From positions 1 to 26,737 of the forward strand of contig NW_013546158.1 of assembly GCF_000760515.2 (NCBI RefSeq): a stretch of DNA of 26,737 bases, given 5' to 3'. Of the stretch, positions 1-8,989 are shown in pieces. The notes under the pieces were generated by a model. The model was not told the DNA's origin, did no database searches, and worked only from the letters and a program-made list of their open reading frames with translations. Every line of letters starts with the position of its first letter. Position 1 is the stretch's first letter. The translations under genes and the position numbers were made by a program. The DNA comes from Mitosporidium daphniae. Its lineage: Eukaryota > Microsporidia.

Positions 1-294
1 ATGATATGTTTCTTTCTTTTTAGAAGCGCAAAGCCAATATTAAATAAACGCAGTTATGATTGCATCTTTTGAGCTTTCTGTATTAACAAACGGACCTAAT
101 GGCATTTTTAGACGTTTCCCTGCGGTTTTTCATGATTTGTAAGCCCGCAAATCTCGTTCCACACTTGGAAATATAGATGTCCAGACTGGCAAATCAGGCC
201 CCTTCTTATAATGCATCCTTGAAGAGATACCATGTGCCATTAGCCTGTATATTAAATGCAATGCAGCGATTTTAAAAAGAAAGAAACATATCAT
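1..294. repeat. 22-bp inverted repeat pair bounding a 294-bp segment
   Basis: Bases 1-22 and 273-294 are perfect reverse complements; the next base inward differs. The left arm begins at the first base of the window. Either this is a terminal-inverted-repeat element of about 294 bp (MITE-like), or an assembly foldback at a contig end. No target-site duplication can be checked because the left flank is absent. The interior shows no open reading frame of note. Confidence 0.6.
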
Positions 295-854
295 TTCGTA
301 ATTCGGTTGCGGTATGGCTAACCGATAGGATTGGTAGCGAAAACTATCCTACCTCCCGCACGACAAATGTGCACTGATAAATGAAAAATCCGGCCAATGG
401 CCTTTAAAGGCAAATTTGGGCCGGAAATATCTTTTGCTTTTTGTGAAAATATTCGCAAATGCTAACCCTGCGCTACCTTGCTGTATGATCTTTTTTGTTG
501 TTCTTGTGCAAAAAAGATATCTGGCTTTCAAGCTAATCCTTGTCCAGTCTTGAGGACCGAGCCTTTGGACTTGCAACCCGAAATTTGTTGTCTCCATGTA
601 CATATGCAATGTTTCGCCGGAAAATCTGGAGCCTCTAATAAGCTCCTTCATGCAGCGTGCTTAAAGAAACTCCACATGCGCAGAAGTACAGATGGGTGGT
701 CGTCACTCGCATCATGCCGTGCATCATGATCATCAGGATTTTTAAATTGCACAAAATTTTAACGCAAGGCAACCCTAACGTGGTCAAATAGAATTCAAAT
801 TTGGGCGTACACAACACGCATGCCAACGTTCACGACGCAACATTGCTTTTAATT
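1..854. other. Contig-start region without a supported gene
   Basis: I see no convincing gene here. Open frames of 60-100 codons exist on both strands between about 349 and 826, but they overlap each other antisense, show no recognisable motif and cannot be joined to neighbours by the GT...TAG introns typical of this window. The stretch starts with an inverted repeat (1-22 against 273-294) and has several short hairpin-prone segments, for example around 390-425, where CCGGCC and GGCCGG flank a GGCC-containing core. It lies downstream of the ligase stop codon, so its right edge probably holds the ligase 3' UTR. Confidence 0.5.
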
Positions 855-3424
855 TCAATAAAACTCATCTTCAAATGCGCCGCCAATGCTGGTGGAGGAA
901 GATTTCACGGCATTCATCTGCAAATTGTACATCTCTGCAATCTAAATGCATAAGTGGTTTGACAGCAAAGCGAATTACCAAAGACGAACGAGTAGCATCT
1001 TCGGGCTTTTTGTCTTCGCGTATTCTAATGAACCTCGGAAAGCGAAGCGAAATGCCTTTTGAAGGATCAACCTATAGGATAATCAAGCTATCAAATTGCT
1101 ACAAGGCCCCTAGCTGCGGTATACAGTGGTGAAATAGAAAGATCTGCCGTCTTAATTTCCCAGACCTAGGAATCAGAGGGGTTCTGGTTACTCTCTTTGG
1201 CTCAAACCATACATCTGGCTTTATATTTTCAGTGACATCATAGTGCAGAGGAGGAATGGGGATGATAAGATTTTTAAATTCGATCGAGTGTTGCTCCAGC
1301 TCTGCTTCCGAAAATCCGGTTCCAAGCTTACATATTGCTTGGAAGCGAAAGACGTCCATGTCATTCCCATCGGCAGGATCCTCATCTTCCGCGTGATCGG
1401 AAGAACCTTCAGCATCATGCGCCTGCCTTTTATCTGTTTTCCAATAATTGTTGTCATCATCCGCAACATCAATAGATGCAAGCAGAAAGCCACCAAACAC
1501 ACCTGCCCGTTTTCCTCTGCCAAAATAGCCTCCAATCACCACCAGGTCGAGTGAATCGCAGGCCGTAGAATTCAAGTAATCCTTCTTGATTTTGAGCCAA
1601 TTTCTGGATCGTTTTGAGGGCTCATACCAGGAGCACTCGTTATCGAGCGTCTTTACCATCAACCCCTCGCATCCGTCTAAAAATTAAAAGGTTCCAATAG
1701 CGAACACCTGTGATTGACCTTTCCAAGTATTCCTGGATTTGCTCTACCTTTGTGCAATCCAAATAGGAGGCGTGATAAAAACACCCTTCCTCGATGGGAA
1801 AATTCGAATGAAGCAGCTGTCTTCTTTCTCGAAAAGAGGTTCTAAGCAAAGGGGTTTCGTTCAAATAAAGTAAATCAAAAGCAAAAAGGACAACATGCAC
1901 CTGCACACTATCAATGGTAACATCCTAAAAGGAGAGAAAAGGGATACCTTTCTTTTTCTAGTGCTAAGTACTTGGAAGGGGAGGATCTTGTTACTGACCG
2001 GGTCCCAAGCAACCGCCTCGCAGTCTAATACAAAGGATTTCAACGGCATCTTGCAATTTTCCATGCTTTTGGACAAGTTGGAAATGATATCTGGATACTT
2101 TTGGGACATGTCCTCGAGATTCCGTGAAAACAAGGAGCATTTCATGGGCGAACTGTCGAGCTTTGAATAATGAACCTGACAGCGCTCTCCGTCATATTTG
2201 TATTCACAAGTGAATGGAATCGACTCGAATCGATCAAGAACCTCGGTAAGAGCAAAGGTTGGATGTGCCAGCATAGGGCGAATGGGACACCCTGGTTCCA
2301 TTTTGACCTTGCTGGTGATGGTTGCAATACCGCCCTCCGCGATATCCATCAAATGGGGAATAATTCTCTCATATGCCGGAATTTCACTAGCAAGAAGGGA
2401 AAAGTCGGCAAAGTTACCTGAACACAGACTTTATCATGGAGACGCCATCTTCAAGCGCGGCATCAAGGCCCTTTTTGAAAAAGGCCTTTTTAATTTCGAC
2501 GGGGCCTCCTTGAAACTGATGAAGAAACTGCACAGATGCCTGCGCAAGAGCAATCAGTACGGATTGCTCTGCAAGTCCAATACGAAGTTTTCCCTCAAGA
2601 GAGCGGATAAGATACTTGGGCTCGCTTCCCCTACATGCCACGAGTAGCGAGTGCACGCGATCTGTTTTCCGAGAAACAGCCTAAAAAGAAAGAATTGAAT
2701 TCCAACATTTGATCCAGAAATCTGAGCAACCTCTCTTAAAGTCTTGAACACATGAGAAAGGGTAAGTGGTTTTGGAGCCAACATGGTGGTTTGTGTGTGT
2801 CTGCTGCTCTAATGTCAATTATGTAAGCACTAAGGTACCTGCATCACCTTTCCCAGATCTCCCAACCGAGAAACATCTGCTTTGATGGAGGCAACGGATT
2901 TTCCAGAAGATGATGCAACTGCTCTGATTAGCAGAGACTCTCCAAGACCCAACTCCAAGCCTTCGAAAATAGGTCCCACCTACAAGTATCACCAAAAAAG
3001 GCGTTTACCCTATTGAGACACAAGTAAATCGAATACAGCAGCTGATTCCTGCATTTTCCCTCGCTTTCCTGCACCATCAGCTTGAAAAAGAATGCAGACA
3101 AAACGCCTTGGATAGCAAGCCTAGATGTAAGAAGCAAAAAAACCTCTTTGTTGTGGCTTCTATCTTTTCAAATGCCTCCGCAAGCTCAAGATATGGAATG
3201 CTTCCACTAAATCGTAAGAAGCTCAATACAAACGCCTCGTCATTTGCCGATACAGTATCATCAAGGGCAGCTTTATTTTGCCTGAAAAATGGCTGTATAG
3301 GTGTGTCCTTCTGAAAAGCAAAACTCAACCTCGGCTGGAGTATGTCATTGTGAATTTGAGACAAATTCTCGTCGGAAGTCACGACATTGTTGTCTGCAGT
3401 TCCCAATGGTACGTTTGATGACAT
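855..3424 (-). CDS. LIG1: DNA ligase I (ATP-dependent), 11 exons
   Basis: ATP-dependent DNA ligase that seals Okazaki fragments and repair nicks in the nucleus. The spliced product is about 760 aa (human about 919); the difference is mostly a short N-terminus. Residues 1-35 contain a degenerate PCNA-box-like IQPFF. The DNA-binding domain follows ([17 protein letters not shown]). The adenylation domain holds the catalytic motif EYKYDGER with Lys363 as nucleotidyl acceptor, then STRKRK and FAFDLLYLN. The OB-fold has [10 protein letters not shown], a KIKKDY lysine motif and, near the C-terminus, [20 protein letters not shown]. An acidic insertion of about 40 residues sits between LLASID and [10 protein letters not shown]. 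Ten introns, in plus-strand coordinates: 942-978, 1072-1102, 1166-1191, 1677-1707, 1925-1947, 2387-2417, 2681-2706, 2809-2838, 2980-3008, 3121-3143 (23-37 nt). Removing them gives 2283 nt, a multiple of three. The conserved family sequence is continuous across every junction. The start is the first in-frame ATG. Confidence 0.96.
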
Positions 3425-3700
3425 GGGCTTTCCAAAAAAACTCCTAAATTCATGATAAAGCGTGAAAAGCGTACAATAGGTTCTTATGATGCGACATTCG
3501 GCGAACTAGCAGTCGAAACGAATAACTCGGATTGATCCAAATTTTTGGACTTGCAAGTTGGTAACTCGATTAATTTTTATTAGCGTAACCAACCCTGATT
3601 AGGGTATTAAATTTTATGGCCAGTGGGTTCTGTGCATATACATATGGCAGCGGAACCACAACGCGAATATTGGAATGCTGCCAGGTGCAACCGGAATAAT
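3425..3700. other. Intergenic gap between FANCJ 3' end and ligase 5' end
   Basis: A gap of 276 bp between two minus-strand genes. It should contain the ligase promoter (right next to 3424) and the FANCJ 3' UTR. An AT-rich TTAATTT tract lies near 3568, and a palindromic CCCTGATTAGGG sits at about 3591. No gene or RNA is recognisable. Confidence 0.4.
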
Positions 3701-6700
3701 TTAAAATTTATTGAGCAAATTTTTCCAGGGCGAAAATGAGTTGTGTTTGATGGCAGGGGGCTTTGTTTCGCTTTCGGAAATCGGAAACACATCTATAAAT
3801 CGAGACCCTAGAAAAAGGAAACAAAAGTACCTTTTTTGGCATTGTCCTTGTCACCACCCTCATCGTCGCTAATGATTGTTTCAATGGGAGCGCAAAAAAT
3901 CCCCTCACACTGGGAGTCCTCAATCTGAATGTAGTCTTTTTCGCAATGTGGTTCCTCCGTATTTTCCTGCATTTCCTCCAGCAAACGGGGCATTTGAAAC
4001 ATTTCTTTTATCTCTTGATGGATCATATTATCACTTTTTGGCATCTGATGCCGATCATCGGCTTTGAGCTCGTCCTTTTTTGCACTGAAATTTCTCCAAT
4101 TATTCATAAAAGTCGATAGCGAGGCAGTACTGTCCGCATAGCTGGGATATACCTTGACATTGTTTCTAACCCACTTTGAAAGTTGCTGCTGGTTCCTAGC
4201 ATTTACAAATCGCTTTTCCAATAGGATAATAGCACCCCAATCATTGCGATGCCGAAGACACCTGCCTAAAGCCTGATTCAATGCCCGATATGCTTGAATT
4301 TCGTACCTAAAAAATCAATCGTCATTGGGCACCATTGGCTGCCCGTAAGAAGGCCCTTGCTCAATGCGTATCTGGTATTGAAATCTTTTTTCGCGGTGAT
4401 CTGAATATCTTTAGCAGAGGGAAATGGAATCCCAATCGCTATAACGGCCCGGGCGTTATCATCGATAAAATCAAGCCCCTCAGATACTTTTCCTCTGTAA
4501 ACGGCAATCAAAATGGCACCGCCGCTATCTTTTCCCGTCTTCTTTGCTTGTAAAGTTGAGGCGGCAATCGATTCATAATACTCATCAAGAAGCTCTTGAA
4601 AGCCATTTCCAGACACATTCTGAGGCTCTACGACTAGAATATTGATTTACCTATCAACACCCGTTTTATCTGCGAAAGCTTCGCGAAAAGGCCAGTAGAT
4701 TTCCACCGTGTGATAGCCTTCTTAAGGAAAGAATACGAAGGGACAAAACACAAAACACCATGCGGAATAAGGGGAAGATATCCAAGAATCGCAAGCCCCA
4801 TTTCATCTTGGAACGAAAAGGAGTCCAGCGATCGATAAACGCCCTCGTTGTCAAGCCCATTTGGCGAGCGGGGAACAACACCAACCCAAACTTGGTTTGG
4901 CGAAATAACATGGTTCGCCTCCAGCCGATGCCCAAATGCCGTTTGCAGCTCAGAAGCAAATGAGCCCATCTACTGTTAGCATGNCACAGCATTACGGGGG
5001 AGAGGGTTCCGCTTGTAAGGATGATAGATTTGGCCTCCTGTGCCATGGGCCCAAAAATAATGCCCGGATTGAGACACCAAAACGAGAGCTTATATGCCCT
5101 CTTTGAGGTACCGTGATCGCCTACAATTATGTGATGGGGTGCCTAACCATGATGTACGATATAGTCATTAAGAGCCATCTTATAATCTGACAGGTGCTTT
5201 TGGTAGTTTTCCTCAAATACAAACTTGAGGATAAACAACAGCCCTGCGAGAACAGTTTGGGCCCCGCTGGATAAAAAGGACAGCTTTTCTTTCTCCTTTT
5301 GATCCAAGTCGCGCTCTAGCTCCTGAGAGCGCTCCATTTTCTTCTTAAAGTCGCTGTAATAGAAAATGCTAAAGCCAGCTGCATCGATGGTGGACTGAAT
5401 CTCGGAACCATCCCATCTATTGATAAACGGACAACAAATGCTTACAAGTAAATTTTGCTTTCATATTGAGCAATCGGTGCTTTCCCCTTGGGCGGCGATT
5501 TGAGGAACGTCAACATTTTGAAGATAATCTAAAAGAAAAGCCACCGTCACACTTACACCCTTCAAAAAAGTATAGATGTCTCGGAGCTCCGAAGAAACCC
5601 CTTCAAGTGTGTGGGAATTGTTTTTCTTCCCATAAACCATGCTTAGATTGACGAGCTCATTTTCGATCACTGAAATAAATAAAAATGCCTACTCTCCAGC
5701 CGATCATTAGTAACCTCATAGCTACCCGCTTCTCTGGCGGTGTCTTCAATGTTGTGGGCCTCATCAATAATGACGACATTGTCCTTGATGTTGATTGCCA
5801 TTGCTGTCCTGACTTGCGGGTCACAAAGGTAATTGTAAGGTGCAAACACAACTTCTGCCTCTTGAGCAAGAGCCCTGGAAGCATAATATGGACACCCTGC
5901 CATTTGAGCAACCAAAAAATACCCTTCACATCGCGGCCATTTTCCACCAGATCTTCGATATCCCAGATGGTATCTTTCATCGCCTTTGCCAAGTTGTCTG
6001 CCCGATGGTAGTATTTGCAGGCACCATCTTTGACCATTTCCTTGCTGGAGGTAAACAAAAATTTTAGGTACCATTTTTCGTTCGGATCCGCTGAGTTCAA
6101 TGCTGCATTCTGAAGACATAAATGATTTCGGCTGCCTAGGACTGCCATTTTCGGCCTATAGGAAGTAGATCCAAGTTCTTTAACTAGTTGTGTAATTTGC
6201 CGATGTGTTCTAGAGCATATATAAATTTTTGAAACGCTAGGAGGCAGCTCTTTTTTGAAAAGAATTTCTTGTGGTAATTCCTCCGTCGAAAGCGACGCAC
6301 ATTTTGCGCCTTTTCGGGACTTTTGATGGTGGAGCCAACTCAGAACCGAGCATAAAAGTGAAAGGCTTTTGCCACTGCCGGTCGGGCTCTCGAGAAGAGC
6401 GTTTTCGCTGGTTGGCGCACTCAATGCACGAGTAATCTGCAGCGATAAGCGCAAAACTTGCCTACCTTATCCATCATATTGAGCTGGCATGCATATGCCT
6501 TGTAAGGGAAGTTTACACTGATCCCGTTGATCGTATAAACCTGCTGGTCTTGCTTCCTGTAATACTTTTCCTGCTTTTCATCGGCATTCTTTGGAGAGGA
6601 TTTGTCTTTCGCAGCCTTTGACTGCCCTAACTGAGGCCGCTTTGGAATAAACAGAAGATCAAGCTTTGATGCGGACTTTTTCTTGGCTGCAGAAGATGGC

Positions 6701-6753
6701 GGCAGAAACTCTCTCTTTCTTTTGACCTTGTCTTCATTCATAAAAGAGAGCAA
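3701..6753 (-). CDS. BRIP1: FANCJ/BRIP1-type Fe-S DNA helicase, 12 exons
   Basis: Superfamily 2 5'-3' DNA helicase of the XPD/FANCJ group, acting in interstrand-crosslink repair and G-quadruplex unwinding. About 921 aa (human 1249, mostly a shorter C-terminus). Motifs in order: NFPYKAYACQLNMMDK (Q-like), Walker A ESPTGSGKS near residue 115, four Fe-S cysteines (203, 218, 227, 260), DEAH box VIIDEAHN near 303, LTSGTLSP, VYRGKVSEGLDF, and motif VI QALGRCLRHRNDWGA. QWYEIQAYRALNQALGR and the EPQ...ELLDEYY stretch separate it from DDX11, XPD and RTEL1. Introns: 3808-3830, 4307-4332, 4628-4650, 4970-4995 (contains the N), 5121-5147, 5417-5445, 5529-5556, 5670-5692, 5897-5922, 6045-6071, 6437-6465. 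Spliced length is 2766 nt, a multiple of three. Cys218 is encoded across intron 6045-6071. The start could also be the second Met four codons in. Confidence 0.94.
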
Positions 6754-6793
6754 AAAATTAATTTATAAAATCGGCGGATTAATTGCCCTGCCA
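6754..6793. promoter_or_regulatory. 40-bp bidirectional promoter region, FANCJ / TIP41
   Basis: The start codons of the two divergent genes are only 40 bp apart. The gap contains TTAATTT and a second ATTAAT, the same AT-rich element seen near other starts in this window. Promoter activity is inferred from position. Confidence 0.4.
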
Positions 6794-7703
6794 ATGGAGC
6801 TAAACTCGCTGAAATTGCCAAACTCAATACTTGTACAGTATGGTGCAACAGGTTGCATGGCTACTTCGGTCGAGCGCGAACGGTATTTGCATCCATTTAT
6901 CATACCGTAGCTTGCAAGCAGAGCTGGCATTTCCGCCTCCGGACATAATATTTTTAAATTCTATTTTAAAGATCTCCTTGCACGGAAAAGAAATCCTGTC
7001 ATGGAGCCCCTACTTAATTTTAAAGGATATCCTGAAGGAACCCCCTGCCCTATTTAATAGTCCTCAATGTTTGGACAAAATTTCGCCCAAATGGAGCCCT
7101 ATAGCTTCAATTGCACCCTCGCCGTTCAAATATGATTGGACGTTTTCGTCCATGTATAATGGGATGGTCAATTCCGACACACGTCATGACGCGTTTATTG
7201 GCAGCCAACAGTTGGACCTGGTATTTGATAAAAAAATACTCCAAAAAAACAGGGATGACCCCATCGCCACGGCATTGTCCTTTTTGGTCTACGAAGATGA
7301 ACTTGGCGATATGGGAAAAAGCGTATTTTCGTGTCGAATCAGAATTACCACGAGATACATGTTCATCCTTACAAGATCATGGCTGGAGCTGCCGATGCAA
7401 GGCATATATCGGTCAATTGAAAATCGATGGATGTGCTATGTTGACATGTGCCCGCCTTCGTTTCGACATGAATTTTGCATAAAAGAGCTCGTCAATACAA
7501 ATTGCCACCTAAATCGTGAAAATGTCGACGATGTTTTCAGAGATGCCGAAGCCGCCAAGTTGGATGTGATCCGTGAGCACATTAAAATTGTAAACTTTTG
7601 CTTTTTGGCGATCTTTAAATTGACAAGGGTTGCACCAATGCTATTTATGTTCCTTCCCCATTGGTATCAGGGCATTCGATTGATTGTGCAAAATCATTAT
7701 TAG
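6794..7703 (+). CDS. TIP41/TIPRL-like PP2A-phosphatase regulator
   Basis: TIP41-family protein of about 293 aa. Family members bind PP2A-type catalytic subunits; yeast Tip41 antagonises Tap42 in TOR signalling. The family core is visible: PPPDIIFLNSILKI, FKYDWTFSSMYNG (family consensus YDWTYTTDYKG), then SFLVYEDELGDMGKSVFSCR, matching the family EDELHDHG...VKIRVMP signature. One intron at 6883-6910 (28 nt) joins an N-terminal exon (MELNSLKLPN...) to LQAELAFPP; without it the frame upstream is lost. Spliced length is 882 nt, a multiple of three. The C-terminal 40 residues (after about DVIREHIKIV) do not resemble the family and could hide a further intron. It is followed after 33 bp by a kinase gene on the same strand. 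Confidence 0.85.
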
Positions 7704-7736
7704 CGCCTATTCGATGAAGTTTGATTTTTTGCTTTA

Positions 7737-8888
7737 ATGAGAACGATTTGTGACCGGCCTCACAAAGCCTGTAGCAATTTAATAATTCCAACCGAACTAA
7801 GTAATTCGCCGATTATCGAATCGGCAACCATAAGTCACACAATCTCAAAAGAGAGCTTTATTAAACGGCCCTCGCGGCTACTTGGCTTGATTCGAAGCTT
7901 TTTTTCGGTCGTCAAAGCATCAAGTCAATTCCACGAGCACAACCAGGATTTCGCCCATTTTGTCGTGATCTCCGGAAACAGCGGTAGCAATCAGATGAAT
8001 ACGCATTCTGGAATTCCTCTACTAATGAGATACCCGGAGTTTCTTTCAAAATACTCGCTGCTTCCCAAAAAAGTAATTGGAAAGGGCACTTTTGGAAGCA
8101 TCCACTTGGCATCGAGTAAGTGTGACCCGTCAAAGCTGTTTGCCGTCAAGATTTTCAACAAATGCAGAAGCAAGGCTGCAGCAGAGGCTTACTTCACACA
8201 TCTTTCATCGGAATTTCTGATCGGAGTCTCTTTGCACCACAAAAATATTGTTGAAACTTATGAGCTGGTAAGGTATGGGCCAACATGGCTAGAAATCATG
8301 GAGTATTGCAAAGGAGGTGATCTTTTTGAATCAATTCAAAAGAAGCGCCTGTCGCAAAAGGTTGCCGACTTTTTCTTTACAGAGCTCCTTTCTGGGATCC
8401 ATTACCTGCATTCGCTGGGCATAGCCCATTGTGATTTGAAGCCAGAAAATATTCTCATCTCTTCAGACAACCATGTCAAAATTGCCGATTTTGGAGCCTC
8501 TTGCCACTTTTCCATATTAGATAAAGACTGCATTCAACAAGGTGTCCATTCAATTGAAGAAGAATTATGTAGGGGTGTATGCGGCTCGCTCCCATATACA
8601 GCGCCGGAGATTTTAACAATGGGGCCATATGATCCCGCTCCAGTTGATATCTGGTCGTTGGGCATAATTTACTTTGTCATGATATTCCACAAAATCCCGT
8701 GGCATGAGGCTTCTGCGCAAAAAGACGAAAAATATTTAACGCAGCGAGAAAAGTTCGACCCCATTTCCAGACTCCCAACTCCAATGGCCAAAATCTTGTG
8801 CAAAATGCTAGAACCCCACCCTGCGTCCAGAATTACAATCAATGAACTGATAGGCAATACCTATATCCAGAACCTCAATTTTGATTAA
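7737..8888 (+). CDS. Ser/Thr protein kinase, HAL4/SAT4-NPR1 family
   Basis: Intronless 383-aa kinase. Residues 1-90 are a divergent leader. The kinase domain starts near residue 103: glycine loop GKGTFGSIHLA, VAIK lysine in LFAVKIF, family signature LEIMEYCKGGDLF, catalytic loop HCDLKPENIL, ADFGAS, then GVCGSLPYTAPEI and YDPAPVDIWSLGIIY. The combination of LSSEF...SLHH, MEYCxGGDL, GVCGSxPYxAPE and YDPxPVDIW matches fungal HAL4/SAT4/HRK1/NPR1 kinases, which control plasma-membrane transporters. The HRD arginine is Cys (HCD), making it a non-RD kinase, so activation-loop phosphorylation may be dispensable. AATAAA overlaps the stop codon. The start is the first in-frame ATG, 33 bp after the TIP41 stop. 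Confidence 0.85.
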   Translation: MRTICDRPHKACSNLIIPTELSNSPIIESATISHTISKESFIKRPSRLLGLIRSFFSVVKASSQFHEHNQDFAHFVVISGNSGSNQMNTHSGIPLLMRYPEFLSKYSLLPKKVIGKGTFGSIHLASSKCDPSKLFAVKIFNKCRSKAAAEAYFTHLSSEFLIGVSLHHKNIVETYELVRYGPTWLEIMEYCKGGDLFESIQKKRLSQKVADFFFTELLSGIHYLHSLGIAHCDLKPENILISSDNHVKIADFGASCHFSILDKDCIQQGVHSIEEELCRGVCGSLPYTAPEILTMGPYDPAPVDIWSLGIIYFVMIFHKIPWHEASAQKDEKYLTQREKFDPISRLPTPMAKILCKMLEPHPASRITINELIGNTYIQNLNFD

Positions 8889-8989
8889 TAAACTTGAGCA
8901 CACCCGGCAACATAATGCTCTTCATTTAAAAATAACCCAGCCAAGGCAAGTACCAACTTGGACGCAGTTGTGATTTATGATTACGCTAG

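Noticed and set aside
300-360. tRNA-like hairpins near the left end
   Set aside because: Only short stems; no T-loop or A/B box sequences were found, and no tRNA was recognised anywhere in the window.
349-729. Overlapping open frames on both strands (about 83-100 codons)
   Set aside because: Antisense to each other, no motif, unnatural composition and no splice links to neighbours.
3585-3605. Telomere-like CCCTGATTAGGG
   Set aside because: Single palindromic occurrence, not a repeat array, and internal to the contig.
4984-4984. Ambiguous base as a possible FANCJ disruption
   Set aside because: It lies inside intron 4970-4995 and does not affect the protein.
5529-5558. 30-nt version of the FANCJ intron (GTGTAAGT donor)
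   Set aside because: It leaves an in-frame TGA soon after; the 28-nt version with GTAAGT opens the frame to the next exon.
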